This document shows, piece by piece, positions 1 to 12,239 of a stretch of 64,000 nucleotides of DNA. Source of the DNA: Pseudomonas fluorescens (GTDB lineage Bacteria > Pseudomonadota > Gammaproteobacteria > Pseudomonadales > Pseudomonadaceae); contig NZ_MOBX01000013.1 in assembly GCF_003732425.1 (NCBI RefSeq), positions 1,056,026 through 1,120,025 on the forward strand, written 5' to 3'. The position numbers and the translations under genes were made by a program. How positions within the stretch are numbered: position 1 is the first letter of the stretch; each line of letters starts with the position of its first letter. Under the pieces are notes generated by a model. That model made no database searches, was not told where the DNA came from, and saw nothing but the letters and a program-made list of their open reading frames with translations.

Positions 1-1046
1 TCCACCGTGACCTCAACACCGAACTCCTTGAGCTTGATCTCCAGCAGATGGCCGACCGCCGCCAGGGATTCCGGTGAGTAATTGAGTTGTTTCTTTTCCG
101 CCGGATCAAGAATCGAAATCGGCGGCAAGGTGCCTTCCACGGCGCTGTCGACGAACAACGGCACCTGCTTCTCTTTCTGCACACGCTTGCTTGGTTCGGG
201 CGCTTTGGCCGGGGCCGGGGCGATAACCGGCGGCACTTGTTTCTCGCGATCGGACATGTGCTTGCTCAGGGCTTGCTCACGTTCGATCAGGCGTTCTTTG
301 ACTTTGGCCTGCTCACGTTTGTCGGTGACCGTCGGCGCGACCACATCGTGGACGCGATCATCGACTTCACGCAGTTGCGCGACCAGCTGTTTGCGCTCGG
401 TACGCGCCGACCACCAACGGTTGAGCGCACCCTGGAACAGTTCGAACAGATCGAGAGTGATCTTGCCGGTGATGTCCATCACCTTGAACCACGACAGGTC
501 GGTAAACACCGTCAGGCCGAACAGGAACAACGCGATGAACAACAGGGTGCTGCCCTGAATGTTCAGTGCGTTCTTCGCCAGATTGCCGAGGCTTTCGCCC
601 AGCGCGCCACCAGCACCCGCCGGCAGACCCGAGGCCGCGTGAAAATGCAGATGCGCCAGCGCCGCGCCGGACAGCACCAGAAACACCAGACCGATCAGAC
701 GCCAGGAGAACAGCCAGCCGCTCCACTGCCAAGGCTCGTGGCGCTGGCGGAAGATCTGATAGGCCTTGATCGCCAGCAGCAACGGGAAGATATACGCGAA
801 GTAACCCAGCACCATGAACAGGATGTCGGCGCTGTAGGAGCCCGCCGGGCCGCCGAAATTCTGTACGTCATCGATCTTGCTATTGTGGCTCCAGCCCGGA
901 TCGTCCTTGCCGTAGGTCAGCAAAGCCATCATGAGGAACAGGCACAAGGCACCGATGGCGATCAATGCACCTTCCTTGAGCCGGTAGTGCAACTGTTGGC
1001 GCCAGAGCGGAACGACTGTTTTTGGTGCTTCGGTGGATTTCTTCAA
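1..1046 (-). CDS. ftsK: DNA translocase FtsK, N-terminal part (gene runs off the left edge)
   Basis: FtsK anchors at the division septum and pumps DNA during chromosome dimer resolution. Only about the first 348 residues are here. They begin MKKSTEAPKT and contain four hydrophobic membrane segments (about residues 20-45, 70-100, 110-135 and 160-185), then a charged Pro-rich linker; the motor and gamma domains lie outside. I chose a TTG start at 1046 because an AGGAAAAGAAG ribosome site lies directly upstream and the family N-terminus fits. An ATG at 1080 is in another frame. In P. aeruginosa, from memory, trxB lies between ftsK and aat; it is absent here. Confidence 0.93.
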   Translation of the reverse strand, partial: MKKSTEAPKTVVPLWRQQLHYRLKEGALIAIGALCLFLMMALLTYGKDDPGWSHNSKIDDVQNFGGPAGSYSADILFMVLGYFAYIFPLLLAIKAYQIFRQRHEPWQWSGWLFSWRLIGLVFLVLSGAALAHLHFHAASGLPAGAGGALGESLGNLAKNALNIQGSTLLFIALFLFGLTVFTDLSWFKVMDITGKITLDLFELFQGALNRWWSARTERKQLVAQLREVDDRVHDVVAPTVTDKREQAKVKERLIEREQALSKHMSDREKQVPPVIAPAPAKAPEPSKRVQKEKQVPLFVDSAVEGTLPPISILDPAEKKQLNYSPESLAAVGHLLEIKLKEFGVEVTV

Positions 1047-1534
1047 AACGCTTCTTTTCCTGCGCCCGAGGCGCGTCCATCTATTGAATGACGATAAAAA
1101 ACTGCCCAATCCAGGCAGGTAAAAAAGTTGACGGGCACAACTGGGACTACTTTTAACACTGCACCGCCGTTTTTATGAACGGTGCACAGCGAATATTCTG
1201 TAACAGCTCGGCATTGTACGGGTTTGTGCGTCGGATGCCATGCTTCAAACCCCACTGTAGAGCATAGCCAAGCGCGCAAAACCTGCGGTTCAATTTGAGC
1301 ACGCATTGTGTTTTGTGACAAAGGCTTATGAGGTGTATTTGATGAACGTAGCGAAGCATTGCCAAGCGATTGCAGGCCAACCCGCAGCGCTCGCTTACGA
1401 CCGCATTAAACTCGCCAAGTTGCAGCACGCTCTGCGTCGAGCAGGATCGGCACGACATTCGTGTCATTTAACGGCACACTTTAGCGCGGGCCGAACAGCC
1501 CGCACCGCCCTCCCCTTCTGCAAGCCTGGATGCC
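1047..1534. other. Intergenic region between divergent ftsK and aat
   Basis: This 488-base gap separates ftsK (leftward) from aat (rightward) and must hold both promoters. Short ORFs on either strand (for example 1153-1467 reverse) give low-complexity products with no recognisable domain, so I call none of them a gene. I see no tRNA, terminator or REP palindrome. Confidence 0.5.
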
Positions 1535-2215
1535 ATGCTGACTTGGTTACAACGTAATTCCCTGACTTTTCCACCACTGGAAAAGGCCATGCGCGACCCC
1601 AATGGATTGCTCGCCGCGGGTGGCGACCTGTCTGCCGATCGGCTGATTCAGGCATATCGCCATGGTTGCTTTCCGTGGTTCTCCGAGGGGCAACCAATTC
1701 TCTGGTGGTCGCCAGATCCTCGTACCGTCCTGTTTCCCGACGAACTGCATGTCTCGCGCAGCCTGGGCAAGTTGCTGCGAAAGGAACGCTACCAGGTCAC
1801 ATTCGATCAGGACTTTGAAGCGGTCATCCACGCTTGCGCTGCACCGCGCGATTACGCCGACGGCACCTGGATCACCGAAGCCATGCAGGACGCCTACGTT
1901 GAGTTGCACCGGCGCGGCTTCGCCCATTCGGTGGAGGTCTGGGATCAGGGCGAACTGGTCGGCGGCCTGTACGGCCTGGCGATGGGCCAACTGTTTTTCG
2001 GCGAGTCGATGTTCAGCCGCGCTGACAATGCCTCGAAATTCGGCTTTGCCACCCTGGTGCGCCATCTTAAAGAATCGGGATTCGTGCTGATCGACTGCCA
2101 GATGCCGACCGATCATCTGCACAGCCTCGGCGCCCGAGCGATTCCTCGCCACGAATTCGCCGACTATCTGACCTGCCACCTGGATCAATCCAATCGTGCC
2201 ACCTGGGTTTGCTGA
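1535..2215 (+). CDS. aat: Leucyl/phenylalanyl-tRNA--protein transferase
   Basis: Aat transfers Leu or Phe from aminoacyl-tRNA to proteins with N-terminal Lys or Arg, creating an N-degron for ClpS/ClpAP. The 226-residue product has the usual length. It carries the family core with WSPDPR near residue 60 and [20 protein letters not shown] near residues 145-165. It is followed after 57 bases by bpt, the companion transferase. The recognising and degrading partners ClpS and ClpA are encoded within 5 kb, so the neighbourhood supports the assignment. Confidence 0.96.
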   Translation: MLTWLQRNSLTFPPLEKAMRDPNGLLAAGGDLSADRLIQAYRHGCFPWFSEGQPILWWSPDPRTVLFPDELHVSRSLGKLLRKERYQVTFDQDFEAVIHACAAPRDYADGTWITEAMQDAYVELHRRGFAHSVEVWDQGELVGGLYGLAMGQLFFGESMFSRADNASKFGFATLVRHLKESGFVLIDCQMPTDHLHSLGARAIPRHEFADYLTCHLDQSNRATWVC

Positions 2216-2272
2216 GCGACTTTTGCGCGCGTGGCTTACACTTAATTCACCAGCTTATCCCGAGGGTTGATC

Positions 2273-2980
2273 ATGACCGAGTTGGCGCGTTTGAAGTTCT
2301 ATGCCACTCAGCCTCACTCTTGCAGTTATCTGCCCGAAGAGCAGGCCACGACCCTGTTTCTCGATCCGAGTCAGCCCATGGATGTGCATGTCTACGCAGA
2401 CCTGTCGGAAATGGGCTTTCGTCGTAGCGGCGATCATCTGTACCGCCCGCATTGCCAGAACTGCAATGCGTGCGTGCCGGCGCGCATTCCCGTGGCGCAG
2501 TTCATTCCCAATCGTCAGCAGAAGCGGATTTTCAAGCGCAACACGGATTTGCAGGTGCGCCCGGCCAAACCACAATTCAGCGAAGAATATTTCGATCTGT
2601 ACCAGCGTTACATCGAACAGCGTCACGCCGACGGCGACATGTATCCGCCGAGCCGTGATCAATTCGCGACGTTCCTTGTGCGCGATTTGCCGTTCTCGCG
2701 CTTTTACGAGTTCCGACTCGACGGACGGTTGCTCGCCGTGGCGGTCACCGATTTGCTGCCGAACGGGCTGTCGGCGGTGTACACCTTCTACGAACCGGCC
2801 GAAGAACGCCGCAGCCTTGGCCGATTTGCCATCCTCTGGCAAATCGCTGAAGCACAGCGTCTCGGGCTTGAGGCGGTGTACCTCGGTTACTGGATCAAGA
2901 ACTGCAAAAAGATGAACTACAAGACGCAATATCGCCCCATCGAATTGCTGATTAATCAGCGCTGGGTGATCCTCAACTAA
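2273..2980 (+). CDS. bpt: Aspartate/glutamate leucyltransferase (Bpt)
   Basis: Bpt (older name Ate) attaches Leu to proteins beginning with Asp or Glu, feeding them into the bacterial N-degron pathway. The product has 235 residues. Its N-terminal domain contains the Cys-rich stretch [14 protein letters not shown] near residue 65, typical of ATE-type transferases, and the C-terminal half has the GNAT-like fold region ending YRPIELLI. An in-frame TTG lies at 2267, but the ATG at 2273 is better placed behind the GAGGG site at 2262-2266. The gene is probably co-transcribed with aat. Confidence 0.94.
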   Translation: MTELARLKFYATQPHSCSYLPEEQATTLFLDPSQPMDVHVYADLSEMGFRRSGDHLYRPHCQNCNACVPARIPVAQFIPNRQQKRIFKRNTDLQVRPAKPQFSEEYFDLYQRYIEQRHADGDMYPPSRDQFATFLVRDLPFSRFYEFRLDGRLLAVAVTDLLPNGLSAVYTFYEPAEERRSLGRFAILWQIAEAQRLGLEAVYLGYWIKNCKKMNYKTQYRPIELLINQRWVILN

Positions 2981-3092
2981 ACCCAAGCCGTAAACCCCTT
3001 GGCGTAAACCCCATTTTTCGGGCACAATGCACGCCGCTTTTGCCTGGCGCAGTTGCACCGGGCCATTCATTGGATACCGAGGGCTTTACTGC

Positions 3093-3311
3093 ATGTCGAA
3101 AGAAGACAGCTTCGAAATGGAAGGCACTGTCGTCGACACCCTGCCCAACACCATGTTTCGTGTGGAGTTGGAAAATGGGCACGTCGTAACCGCGCATATT
3201 TCCGGCAAGATGCGCAAGAACTACATTCGTATTCTTACCGGTGACAAAGTGCGCGTCGAGCTGACGCCCTATGACTTGAGCAAAGGGCGCATCACTTACC
3301 GCGCTCGTTAA
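3093..3311 (+). CDS. infA: Translation initiation factor IF-1
   Basis: IF-1 binds the 30S A site during initiation. The product is 72 residues, [11 protein letters not shown] to ITYRAR, an S1/OB fold almost identical to the universal family. The reading frame is open upstream to 3027, but 3093 is the right start: it matches the conserved N-terminus and has a GAGGG site eleven bases before it. A strong terminator follows directly. The position beside aat and clpA is the same as in E. coli. Confidence 0.98.
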
Positions 3312-3325
3312 TCAAGTCAATACAG

Positions 3326-3353
3326 AACGCCCGGTTTATGCCGGGCGTTTTTG
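3326..3353 (+). terminator. Rho-independent terminator after infA
   Basis: An ACGCCCGG / CCGGGCGT stem with a six-base loop is followed by TTTTTG. Confidence 0.9.
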
Positions 3354-3390
3354 TATCTGCGTATTGGGGTTTGGGGATTGGGATTGGGGG

Positions 3391-3646
3391 CATATCCGTT
3401 GCTGCGGGTGCTGCCGCTGGCGGTTTCGCTCTTACAGCGAGTCCCTTTTTCAAACGCCAAAAAGGAACCAAAAGGCTTTGCCCCTGGCGTACGGCCCGCT
3501 CGCTGGGGCTCGGGGTTCCCGAGCTACGGTGTCCATCCGGGGGCATCGCCTACGGTTTGCTTCGCTGCACCTCCTCTCGATGTATGCGGCTACGCCGCAC
3601 GGCGCTGCGCGCCTAACCCCGGATGAACACCTCCGCTCGGCCTGCC
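3391..3646 (+). repeat. Long intergenic repeat, left copy of an inverted pair
   Basis: This block begins CATATCCGTTGCTGC and continues through CCCGCTCGCTGGGGCTCGGG and TTTGCTTCGCTGCACCTCCT. It aligns end to end with the reverse complement of 3953-4223, with scattered differences. Short ORFs inside, on both strands, resemble the arginine- and alanine-rich spurious proteins often annotated in Pseudomonas intergenic repeats, so I do not call them genes. Together with the right copy it could form a very long hairpin in single-stranded DNA or RNA. Confidence 0.85.
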
Positions 3647-3697
3647 GATGGGGCAAAAGATCAAAAGCCAAAGCAAGATCACAAGCCAGATCAAAAG

Positions 3698-3861
3698 CCC
3701 CTCACCCTAACCCTCCCGAAACGTCGGACCGCCCGTAGGGAGAGGGGACTGACCGAGGTGTTTGGGAGAGCTACGCCGACGCGCGATACCGTGTTGAACT
3801 CAGATTCTGAAAGGCTCACAAATCGGCTCCCTCTCCCTCGGGAGAGGGCTGGGGTGAGGGG
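3698..3861 (+). repeat. REPIN-like palindromic element, copy A
   Basis: This 164-base element starts with CCCCTCACCCTAACCCTC and ends with the imperfect inverse GGGCTGGGGTGAGGGG. It has inner GGGAGAGGGGACT and CGGCTCCCTCTCC blocks. A second copy in reverse orientation lies at 46012-46188, with the same ends but a different centre. The element sits in the spacer between the two inverted long repeats. Confidence 0.8.
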
Positions 3862-3952
3862 CAAGAGCACCACAAACCCAAAGCCGAACACCCGCTCTTC
3901 ACCACTCAATAGGCCGAGTGTCAGCTCGCCTACTCTTGATCTTGATCTGTAA

Positions 3953-4223
3953 GGCGACGTCGGAAGGCTGAGTGGAGGGATTGATCCGGGGGGTGGGAGC
4001 GTAGCGACCGTTTGGCGAAGCCGAACACAGCGAGAGGAGGTGCAGCGAAGCAAACCGTAGGCGCTGCGCCCGGATCGATCCCGGAGCGAAGGAACCCCGA
4101 GCCCCAGCGAGCGGGCCGCACGTAGGAGCAAGCGTTTTTTGCTTACTTTTTTTGGCGTTTGAAAAAAAGTGAGTCGCCGTAAGGGCGAAACCCTAAGCCG
4201 CCGTTACCGCAGCAACGGATATA
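3953..4223 (-). repeat. Long intergenic repeat, right copy of an inverted pair
   Basis: This is the reverse-complement partner of 3391-3646. Its best conserved blocks are the GGCCCGCTCGCTGGGGCTCG segment and the CTTCGCTGCACCTCCTCTCG segment. It ends just before the clpA terminator. Confidence 0.85.
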
Positions 4224-4251
4224 CACACAAAACGCAAAAACACCAGACAAC

Positions 4252-4273
4252 AAAAAGGCGCCCGAAGGCGCCC
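4252..4273 (-). terminator. Rho-independent terminator after clpA
   Basis: On the reverse strand a GGGCGCC / GGCGCC stem with a TTCG-type loop is followed by a run of five T. Confidence 0.85.
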
Positions 4274-4289
4274 TCTTGATCTAAGGCCC

Positions 4290-6560
4290 TCAGGCCATTT
4301 CTGCGGTAGTTTCGAAGTCAAACGTCAACTCACCATCCTTGATGTCGATGTGCACCACACCGCCATGCTCGGCCAGCTCGCCAAACAGAATCTCCTCCGC
4401 CAGCGGACGCTTGATCTTGTCCTGGATCAGACGCGCCATCGGACGCGCACCCATCGCCGAGTCATAACCACCCGCCGCCAGCCAACTACGCGCAGCATCA
4501 GTGACCTCAAGCAGGACACGCTTGTCTTCCAGCTGCGCCTGAAGCTCGGTAAGGAACTTGTCCACCACACTTTTGATGACCTCATGACTGAGGCGACCAA
4601 ACTGGATGATGGTGTCCAGACGGTTACGGAATTCCGGCGTGAAGCTCTTCTTGATCACTTCCATCGCATCAGACGAGTGGTCCTGATGGGTGAAACCGAT
4701 CGAAGCACGCGCCGCCGTTTCGGCACCGGCGTTGGTGGTCATGATCACGATCACATTGCGGAAGTCCGCCTTGCGCCCGTTGTTGTCGGTCAGCGTACCG
4801 TGATCCATCACCTGCAGAAGCAGGTTGAAGACTTCCGGGTGCGCCTTCTCGATTTCATCGAGCAGCAACACGCAGTGCGGCTGCTTGGTGATCGCCTCGG
4901 TCAACAGACCGCCTTGATCGAAACCGACATAGCCTGGAGGCGCACCGATCAGACGCGATACGGTGTGACGCTCCATGTACTCGGACATATCGAAGCGAAC
5001 CAGTTCAATCCCCAAGGCCTTGGCCAATTGCCGCGCGGCCTCGGTTTTACCGACCCCGGTCGGACCTGCGAACAGGAACGAACCGACTGGTTTGTCAGGC
5101 GACTTGAGGCCGGCGCGGGATAGCTTGATCGCAGTCGACAGCGAATCGATCGCCGCGTCCTGACCAAACACCGTCAGCTTCAGGTCACGCTCCAGGTTAC
5201 GCAGCAGTTCCTTGTCGGAACTGGTGACGTGCTTCGGCGGAATCCGTGCGATTTTCGCCACGATGTCTTCGACCTGCGGCACTTCGATACGCTTGACGCG
5301 CATCTCCACCGGTTGCAGACGCTGGTAGGCGCCCGCCTCGTCGATTACGTCGATGGCCTTGTCCGGCATATGCCGGTCATTGATGTAGCGCGACGCCAGC
5401 TCAGCAGCCGCGCGCAACGACTCATCGCTGTACTCGATATTGTGGTGCTGCTCGAAACGCCCTTTCAGACCGCGCAGGATACCGATGGTGTCTTCCACCG
5501 ACGGCTCGACGACATCAACCTTCTGGAAGCGACGCGCCAAAGCACGGTCCTTCTCGAAGATGCCGCGGAATTCCTGGAACGTGGTCGAGCCGATGCAGCG
5601 AATGTCGCCAGACGACAGCAGCGGCTTGAGCAGGTTCGAAGCATCCATCACGCCACCGGACGCAGCGCCGGCACCGATGATGGTGTGGATTTCGTCGATG
5701 AACAGGATCGCCTGCGGACGTTTTTTCAGTTCATTGAGCAGCGCTTTGAAGCGCTTCTCGAAATCACCGCGATACTTGGTGCCCGCGAGCAGAGCGCCAA
5801 GATCGAGCGAGTAAACAACGCTGTTGGCCAGCAAGTCCGGCACCTGGTTGTCGACAATGCGCTTGGCCAGGCCTTCGGCAATCGCGGTTTTACCCACGCC
5901 TGCTTCACCGACCAGCAGCGGATTGTTTTTGCGCCGGCGCGCGAGGATCTGCGCGACACGCTCGACTTCCGACTCACGGCCGACCAGCGGGTCGATGCGA
6001 CCCTGGCGCGCGAGTTCGTTGAGGTTGCTGGCATAAGCATCCAGAGGATTGCCTGAAGAAGAAGACTCACCGCCCTCGTCGTCCTGCATATCTTGTTCAC
6101 CTTCAGAGTGATCGCCATGCCCCGGCACTTTGGAAATGCCATGAGCGATGTAGTTGACGACATCGATCCGTGCAACGCTCTGCTGTTTCAGCAGGAACAC
6201 GGCCTGACTCTCTTGCTCACTGAAGATTGCAACCAGCACGTTGGCGCCGGTTACTTCGCGTTTGCCCGAGCTCTGTACGTGGAAAACAGCACGTTGCAGT
6301 ACACGCTGGAAGCCCAGGGTTGGCTGGGTTTCACGATCTTCGTCATGAACGGGGATCAATGGCGTGGTGGAGTCGATGAACTCCTGCAGGTCATGCTTGA
6401 GTTTGTCGAGGTTTGCGCCACAGGCACGCAAAACGGTGGCGGCAGCCTCATTATCCAATAGGGCCAGCAAAAGGTGTTCGACGGTCATGAATTCATGACG
6501 CTTCGAACGAGCCTCCTTGAAGGCTAGATTGAGGGTGACTTCGAGCTCGCGGTTTAACAT
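4290..6560 (-). CDS. clpA: ATP-dependent Clp protease ATP-binding subunit ClpA
   Basis: ClpA is the hexameric unfoldase that feeds substrates into ClpP. The 756-residue protein has the double Clp-N domain (about 1-145), an acidic linker, and AAA+ module 1 with Walker A GEAGVGKT near 217 and Walker B ILFIDEIH. Module 2 has Walker A GPTGVGKT near 495 and VLLLDEIE. The predicted ClpP-docking loop reads IGF (in SIGFTHQD) rather than the IGL of E. coli ClpA. clpS lies 30 bases upstream, so the adaptor and unfoldase are probably made together. Length and domains are intact. Confidence 0.97.
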   Translation of the reverse strand: MLNRELEVTLNLAFKEARSKRHEFMTVEHLLLALLDNEAAATVLRACGANLDKLKHDLQEFIDSTTPLIPVHDEDRETQPTLGFQRVLQRAVFHVQSSGKREVTGANVLVAIFSEQESQAVFLLKQQSVARIDVVNYIAHGISKVPGHGDHSEGEQDMQDDEGGESSSSGNPLDAYASNLNELARQGRIDPLVGRESEVERVAQILARRRKNNPLLVGEAGVGKTAIAEGLAKRIVDNQVPDLLANSVVYSLDLGALLAGTKYRGDFEKRFKALLNELKKRPQAILFIDEIHTIIGAGAASGGVMDASNLLKPLLSSGDIRCIGSTTFQEFRGIFEKDRALARRFQKVDVVEPSVEDTIGILRGLKGRFEQHHNIEYSDESLRAAAELASRYINDRHMPDKAIDVIDEAGAYQRLQPVEMRVKRIEVPQVEDIVAKIARIPPKHVTSSDKELLRNLERDLKLTVFGQDAAIDSLSTAIKLSRAGLKSPDKPVGSFLFAGPTGVGKTEAARQLAKALGIELVRFDMSEYMERHTVSRLIGAPPGYVGFDQGGLLTEAITKQPHCVLLLDEIEKAHPEVFNLLLQVMDHGTLTDNNGRKADFRNVIVIMTTNAGAETAARASIGFTHQDHSSDAMEVIKKSFTPEFRNRLDTIIQFGRLSHEVIKSVVDKFLTELQAQLEDKRVLLEVTDAARSWLAAGGYDSAMGARPMARLIQDKIKRPLAEEILFGELAEHGGVVHIDIKDGELTFDFETTAEMA

Positions 6561-6590
6561 AGCTTCACCTCATACCCAAGTGGTCGGCGA

Positions 6591-6974
6591 TTAACCGTCC
6601 TTCTCGATTTCACAGAGTAGCGGATGCTGGCTTTCCCTGGCGTACTGGTTGACCTGCATGGCCTTTGTCTCGGCGATGTCGCGGGTAAACACTCCACATA
6701 CTGCCCGCCCTTCTGTGTGGACGGCCAGCATGACCTTGGTCGCCAGCTCGCGATTCAGGTTAAAAAACACCTCGAGCACTTCGACGACGAAATCCATCGG
6801 TGTGTAGTCATCATTAAACAAAACCACCTTGTACATCGGCGGCGCCTGTAACGCAGGCTTTGCTTCCTGAACAGCAACGCCTGCCGAATCGTCGTCGTGC
6901 TCCTGTGGAAGATCCTTTTGGAGAAGCGGGCGATCCTGATTGAATGTTAGTCGAATCTGGCTGATTGCATGCAT
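6591..6974 (-). CDS. clpS: ATP-dependent Clp protease adaptor ClpS
   Basis: ClpS recognises destabilising N-terminal residues and delivers the protein to ClpA. The product has 127 residues: a variable acidic N-terminal extension (about 1-40), then the conserved core [20 protein letters not shown]. The core holds the Asn-Asp-Asp and Met residues that form the N-degron pocket, followed by the [11 protein letters not shown] region with its conserved His. It is expressed leftward just ahead of clpA and divergently from cspD, as in E. coli. Confidence 0.95.
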   Translation of the reverse strand: MHAISQIRLTFNQDRPLLQKDLPQEHDDDSAGVAVQEAKPALQAPPMYKVVLFNDDYTPMDFVVEVLEVFFNLNRELATKVMLAVHTEGRAVCGVFTRDIAETKAMQVNQYARESQHPLLCEIEKDG

Positions 6975-7198
6975 GGAAAGAAAGGTTCGTCAGTTGTGCA
7001 AATACAGTGGTGGGGGCGGCTGTACACGTTTTCAACTCCGACTGCCCGGTCACCTTGACTATCGGGAAAACGGTGTTACAACCAATAGAGCCCACAGTGG
7101 GTAAAAAAGATCCGCGGAGTCAATTCTTTTCACGAATAAGATTGCGGATGAATTGGATGATACTCCAGCGATGGAGTCTGTTGCAGAGGGATTTGAGC

Positions 7199-7486
7199 AT
7201 GGCTGTCGGCAAGGTGAAATGGTTCAACAATGCCAAGGGATTCGGCTTTATCAATACCGATGCCCGCGAAGGCCGCGATGAAGACGGAAAAGACATTGAT
7301 TTCTTTGCGCACTACTCCGCCATTGAGATGGACGGGTATAAAACCCTCAAGGCCGGACAAGCCGTGGCTTTCGATATTGTTCAAGGCCCCAAAGGGCTGC
7401 ATGCCGTAAAAATCACAAACGTCATCACCGAACCATCCAGTGCCGCCGAGAGTGCTGCTGTCGGCGCTGCCAAAGCGATGAGCTGA
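7199..7486 (+). CDS. cspD: Cold-shock-like protein CspD
   Basis: This is a cold-shock-domain nucleic-acid-binding protein of 95 residues starting MAVGKVKWFNNAKGFGFI, with the RNP1 motif KGFGFI and an RNP2-like DFFAHYSAI. In E. coli CspD inhibits replication in stationary phase. Compared with E. coli CspD it has a charged insertion (DAREGRDEDGKD) between strands 2 and 3 and an Ala/Ser-rich tail. The frame is open upstream to 6965, but 7199 fits the family start and follows a GAGGG site. It is divergent from clpS. Confidence 0.94.
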   Translation: MAVGKVKWFNNAKGFGFINTDAREGRDEDGKDIDFFAHYSAIEMDGYKTLKAGQAVAFDIVQGPKGLHAVKITNVITEPSSAAESAAVGAAKAMS

Positions 7487-7514
7487 CTGATTCTCACCTG
7501 AATTCTCTTGGCAA

Positions 7515-7556
7515 TAAAAAACCGCCTGACTCAGTAAATGAGGCAGGCGGTTTTTA
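7515..7556. terminator. Bidirectional terminator between convergent cspD and icd
   Basis: ACCGCCTG(A)CTCA pairs with TGAG(G)CAGGCGGT, flanked by a run of A on the left and of T on the right, so it can stop transcription from both genes. Confidence 0.92.
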
Positions 7557-7569
7557 TGTGCCGGCGTTT

Positions 7570-8826
7570 TTACATGTGCGAAATCAGCGCATCCCCGAAG
7601 CCCGAAGACGAAACCAGCTTCGCCCCGTCCATCAGACGCTCGAAGTCATAGGTCACGGTCTTGGCACCGATGGCGCCGTTGGTGCCCTTGATGATCAGAT
7701 CCGCTGCTTCAGTCCAGCCCATGTGCCGCAGCATCATTTCCGCCGAAAGAATCAGCGAACCCGGGTTGACCTGATCCTTGCCGGCGTACTTCGGCGCCGT
7801 ACCGTGGGTCGCTTCGAACATCGCTACGGTGTCGGACAGGTTGGCGCCCGGCGCGATACCGATACCGCCCACTTCCGCCGCCAGGGCGTCGGAGAGGTAG
7901 TCACCGTTCAGGTTAAGCGTCGCGATCACATCGTATTCGGCCGGGCGCAGCAGGATCTGCTGGAGCATGGCGTCGGCGATGGCGTCTTTGACCACAACGT
8001 TCTTGCCGGTTTTCGGGTTCTTGAACTGCATCCACGGACCGCCGTCGAGCAGAGTCGCGCCGAATTCTTCGGCCGCCACTTCGTAGGCCCACTCTTTGAA
8101 GGCACCTTCGGTGAACTTCATGATGTTGCCTTTGTGCACGATGGTCAGCGAATCGCGGTCATTGTCGACCACATACTGCAGGGCCTTGCGCGCCAGGCGC
8201 TTGGTGCCTTCCAGCGAAACCGGCTTGACGCCGATGCCGCAGTTTTCGTCGAAACGGATCTTGGTGACGCCCATTTCTTCTTTAAGGAATTTGATGACTT
8301 TGGTGGCTTCCGGCGAACCGGCCTTCCACTCAATACCGGCGTAGATGTCTTCGGAGTTCTCGCGGAAGATGGTCATGTCGACGTCGCCAGGCTTTTTCAC
8401 CGGGCTTGGCACGCCTTCGAACCAGCGCACCGGGCGCAGGCAGACGTACAGGTCGAGTTGCTGACGCAGGGCCACGTTCAGCGAACGGATGCCGCCACCG
8501 ACCGGAGTGGTCAGCGGACCTTTGATGGAAACCACGTAATCCTTGACCGCGTCCAGGGTTTCCTGAGGCAGCCAGGTGTCCTGATCGTAAACCTGAGTGG
8601 CTTTTTCCCCGGCGTAGACTTCCATCCAGGAAATCTTGCGTTTACCGCCGTATGCCTTTTGAACTGCAGCATCGACAACCTTGATCATCACCGGGCTGAT
8701 GTCGACACCAATGCCGTCACCTTCGATGAAGGGGATGATCGGGTTATCAGGAACATTGAGAGAATGGTCTGCATTGACGGTGATTTTGTCGCCGACGGCT
8801 GGAACCTGAATCTTCTTGTAACCCAT
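7570..8826 (-). CDS. icd: Isocitrate dehydrogenase, NADP-dependent (dimeric, E. coli type)
   Basis: Icd oxidatively decarboxylates isocitrate to 2-oxoglutarate in the TCA cycle. The 418-residue product starts [15 protein letters not shown] behind a GGAG site. The frame is open to 8895, but those extra residues are not part of the family. It contains [13 protein letters not shown], whose Ser matches the site phosphorylated by AceK in enterobacteria. Its neighbour idh encodes an unrelated monomeric isozyme and is transcribed divergently. Confidence 0.96.
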   Translation of the reverse strand: MGYKKIQVPAVGDKITVNADHSLNVPDNPIIPFIEGDGIGVDISPVMIKVVDAAVQKAYGGKRKISWMEVYAGEKATQVYDQDTWLPQETLDAVKDYVVSIKGPLTTPVGGGIRSLNVALRQQLDLYVCLRPVRWFEGVPSPVKKPGDVDMTIFRENSEDIYAGIEWKAGSPEATKVIKFLKEEMGVTKIRFDENCGIGVKPVSLEGTKRLARKALQYVVDNDRDSLTIVHKGNIMKFTEGAFKEWAYEVAAEEFGATLLDGGPWMQFKNPKTGKNVVVKDAIADAMLQQILLRPAEYDVIATLNLNGDYLSDALAAEVGGIGIAPGANLSDTVAMFEATHGTAPKYAGKDQVNPGSLILSAEMMLRHMGWTEAADLIIKGTNGAIGAKTVTYDFERLMDGAKLVSSSGFGDALISHM

Positions 8827-11533
<2,707 letters not shown>

Positions 11534-11551
11534 GGTTGTAGCGCGGTAAAC

Positions 11552-11578
11552 AAACCCCGGCCCTGTGCCGGGGTTTGT
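11552..11578 (+). terminator. Rho-independent terminator after idh
   Basis: An AAACCCCGG / CCGGGGTTT stem is followed by a T-rich tail. Confidence 0.8.
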
Positions 11579-11603
11579 GTTTCTGCTGACAACATAAATC
11601 CCT

Positions 11604-11693
11604 TGTGGGAGCGAGCCTGCTCGCGAATGCGGTTTATCATTCAGCATCTTCATTGGCTGACCCAACGCTTTCGCGAGCAGGCTCGCTCCCACA
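11604..11693. repeat. REP doublet, type A
   Basis: The arm TGTGGGAGCGAGCCTGCTCG is mirrored after about 45 bases by CGAGCAGGCTCGCTCCCACA. The same element recurs at 20109, 37809 and 62977, and in a damaged form at 36074. Confidence 0.92.
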
Positions 11694-11733
11694 TTTTGAT
11701 TGCGTTTCAACCTTGAAATTTGAGGAAGGTTTT

Positions 11734-12180
11734 ATGGAATGGCTCCCCCACATCACCGTCGCCACCATCGTCGAGGACAACGGTCGCTTTCTGATGGTCG
11801 TAGAGCACAAAGCCGGGCGTAACGTGCTCAACCAGCCCGCCGGCCATCTCGACCCGGACGAAACCCTGATCGATGCCGCCGTGCGCGAAACCCTCGAAGA
11901 AACCGGCTGGGACGTCGAGCCCACCGGCGTCATTGGCATTTACCTGTACACCGCGCCGAGCAATGGCGTGACCTACCAGCGCGTGTGCTTCAGCGCCAAA
12001 GCCGTGCAACACCACCCCGATTATCAACTCGACGACGGCATCGTCGGCGCCAAGTGGCTGACCCGTGACGAATTAATCGCCCAACCCGACAATTGGCGCA
12101 GCGAGCTGATCATCCGTTGCATCGACGATTATCTGGCCGGTCATCACTTCAGCCTCGAACTGATCCGCCCTTCTCTTTAG
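11734..12180 (+). CDS. nudJ: NUDIX hydrolase, NudJ type
   Basis: This is a 148-residue NUDIX pyrophosphatase. The NUDIX box is complete: GHLDPDETLIDAAVRETLEE followed by TGW, about residues 37-59, with all the metal-binding Glu. The start at 11734 follows a GAGGAAGG site; the frame is open upstream through the REP element, which is not coding. In E. coli NudJ hydrolyses thiamine pyrophosphate and nucleoside phosphates, and the order nudJ-mnmA-hflD-purB is the same there. This supports the name; the substrate here is inferred. Confidence 0.9.
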   Translation: MEWLPHITVATIVEDNGRFLMVVEHKAGRNVLNQPAGHLDPDETLIDAAVRETLEETGWDVEPTGVIGIYLYTAPSNGVTYQRVCFSAKAVQHHPDYQLDDGIVGAKWLTRDELIAQPDNWRSELIIRCIDDYLAGHHFSLELIRPSL

Positions 12181-12239
12181 CCTTGAGGCCGCGAGCCTGC
12201 TAGAATCGCGTCCTTTTTCAAGACACTCATTGAATCCCT

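Noticed and set aside
87..1091. A 334-residue forward ORF opposite ftsK
   Set aside because: It is antisense to the FtsK membrane domain and linker; its composition (Arg, Gln, His rich) and lack of motifs mark it as a shadow.
1153..1467. A 104-residue reverse ORF in the ftsK-aat gap
   Set aside because: It has no recognisable domain, and overlapping ORFs on the other strand are equally long. It could be real but the sequence gives no support.
3338..4131. Several short ORFs in the infA-clpA repeat region
   Set aside because: They are encoded by repeats and have the Arg/Ala/Pro composition of spurious repeat-derived proteins.
3391..4223. A CRISPR array in the repeat-rich infA-clpA gap
   Set aside because: There are only two large inverted copies and one palindromic element, with no short direct repeats at regular spacing and no cas genes.
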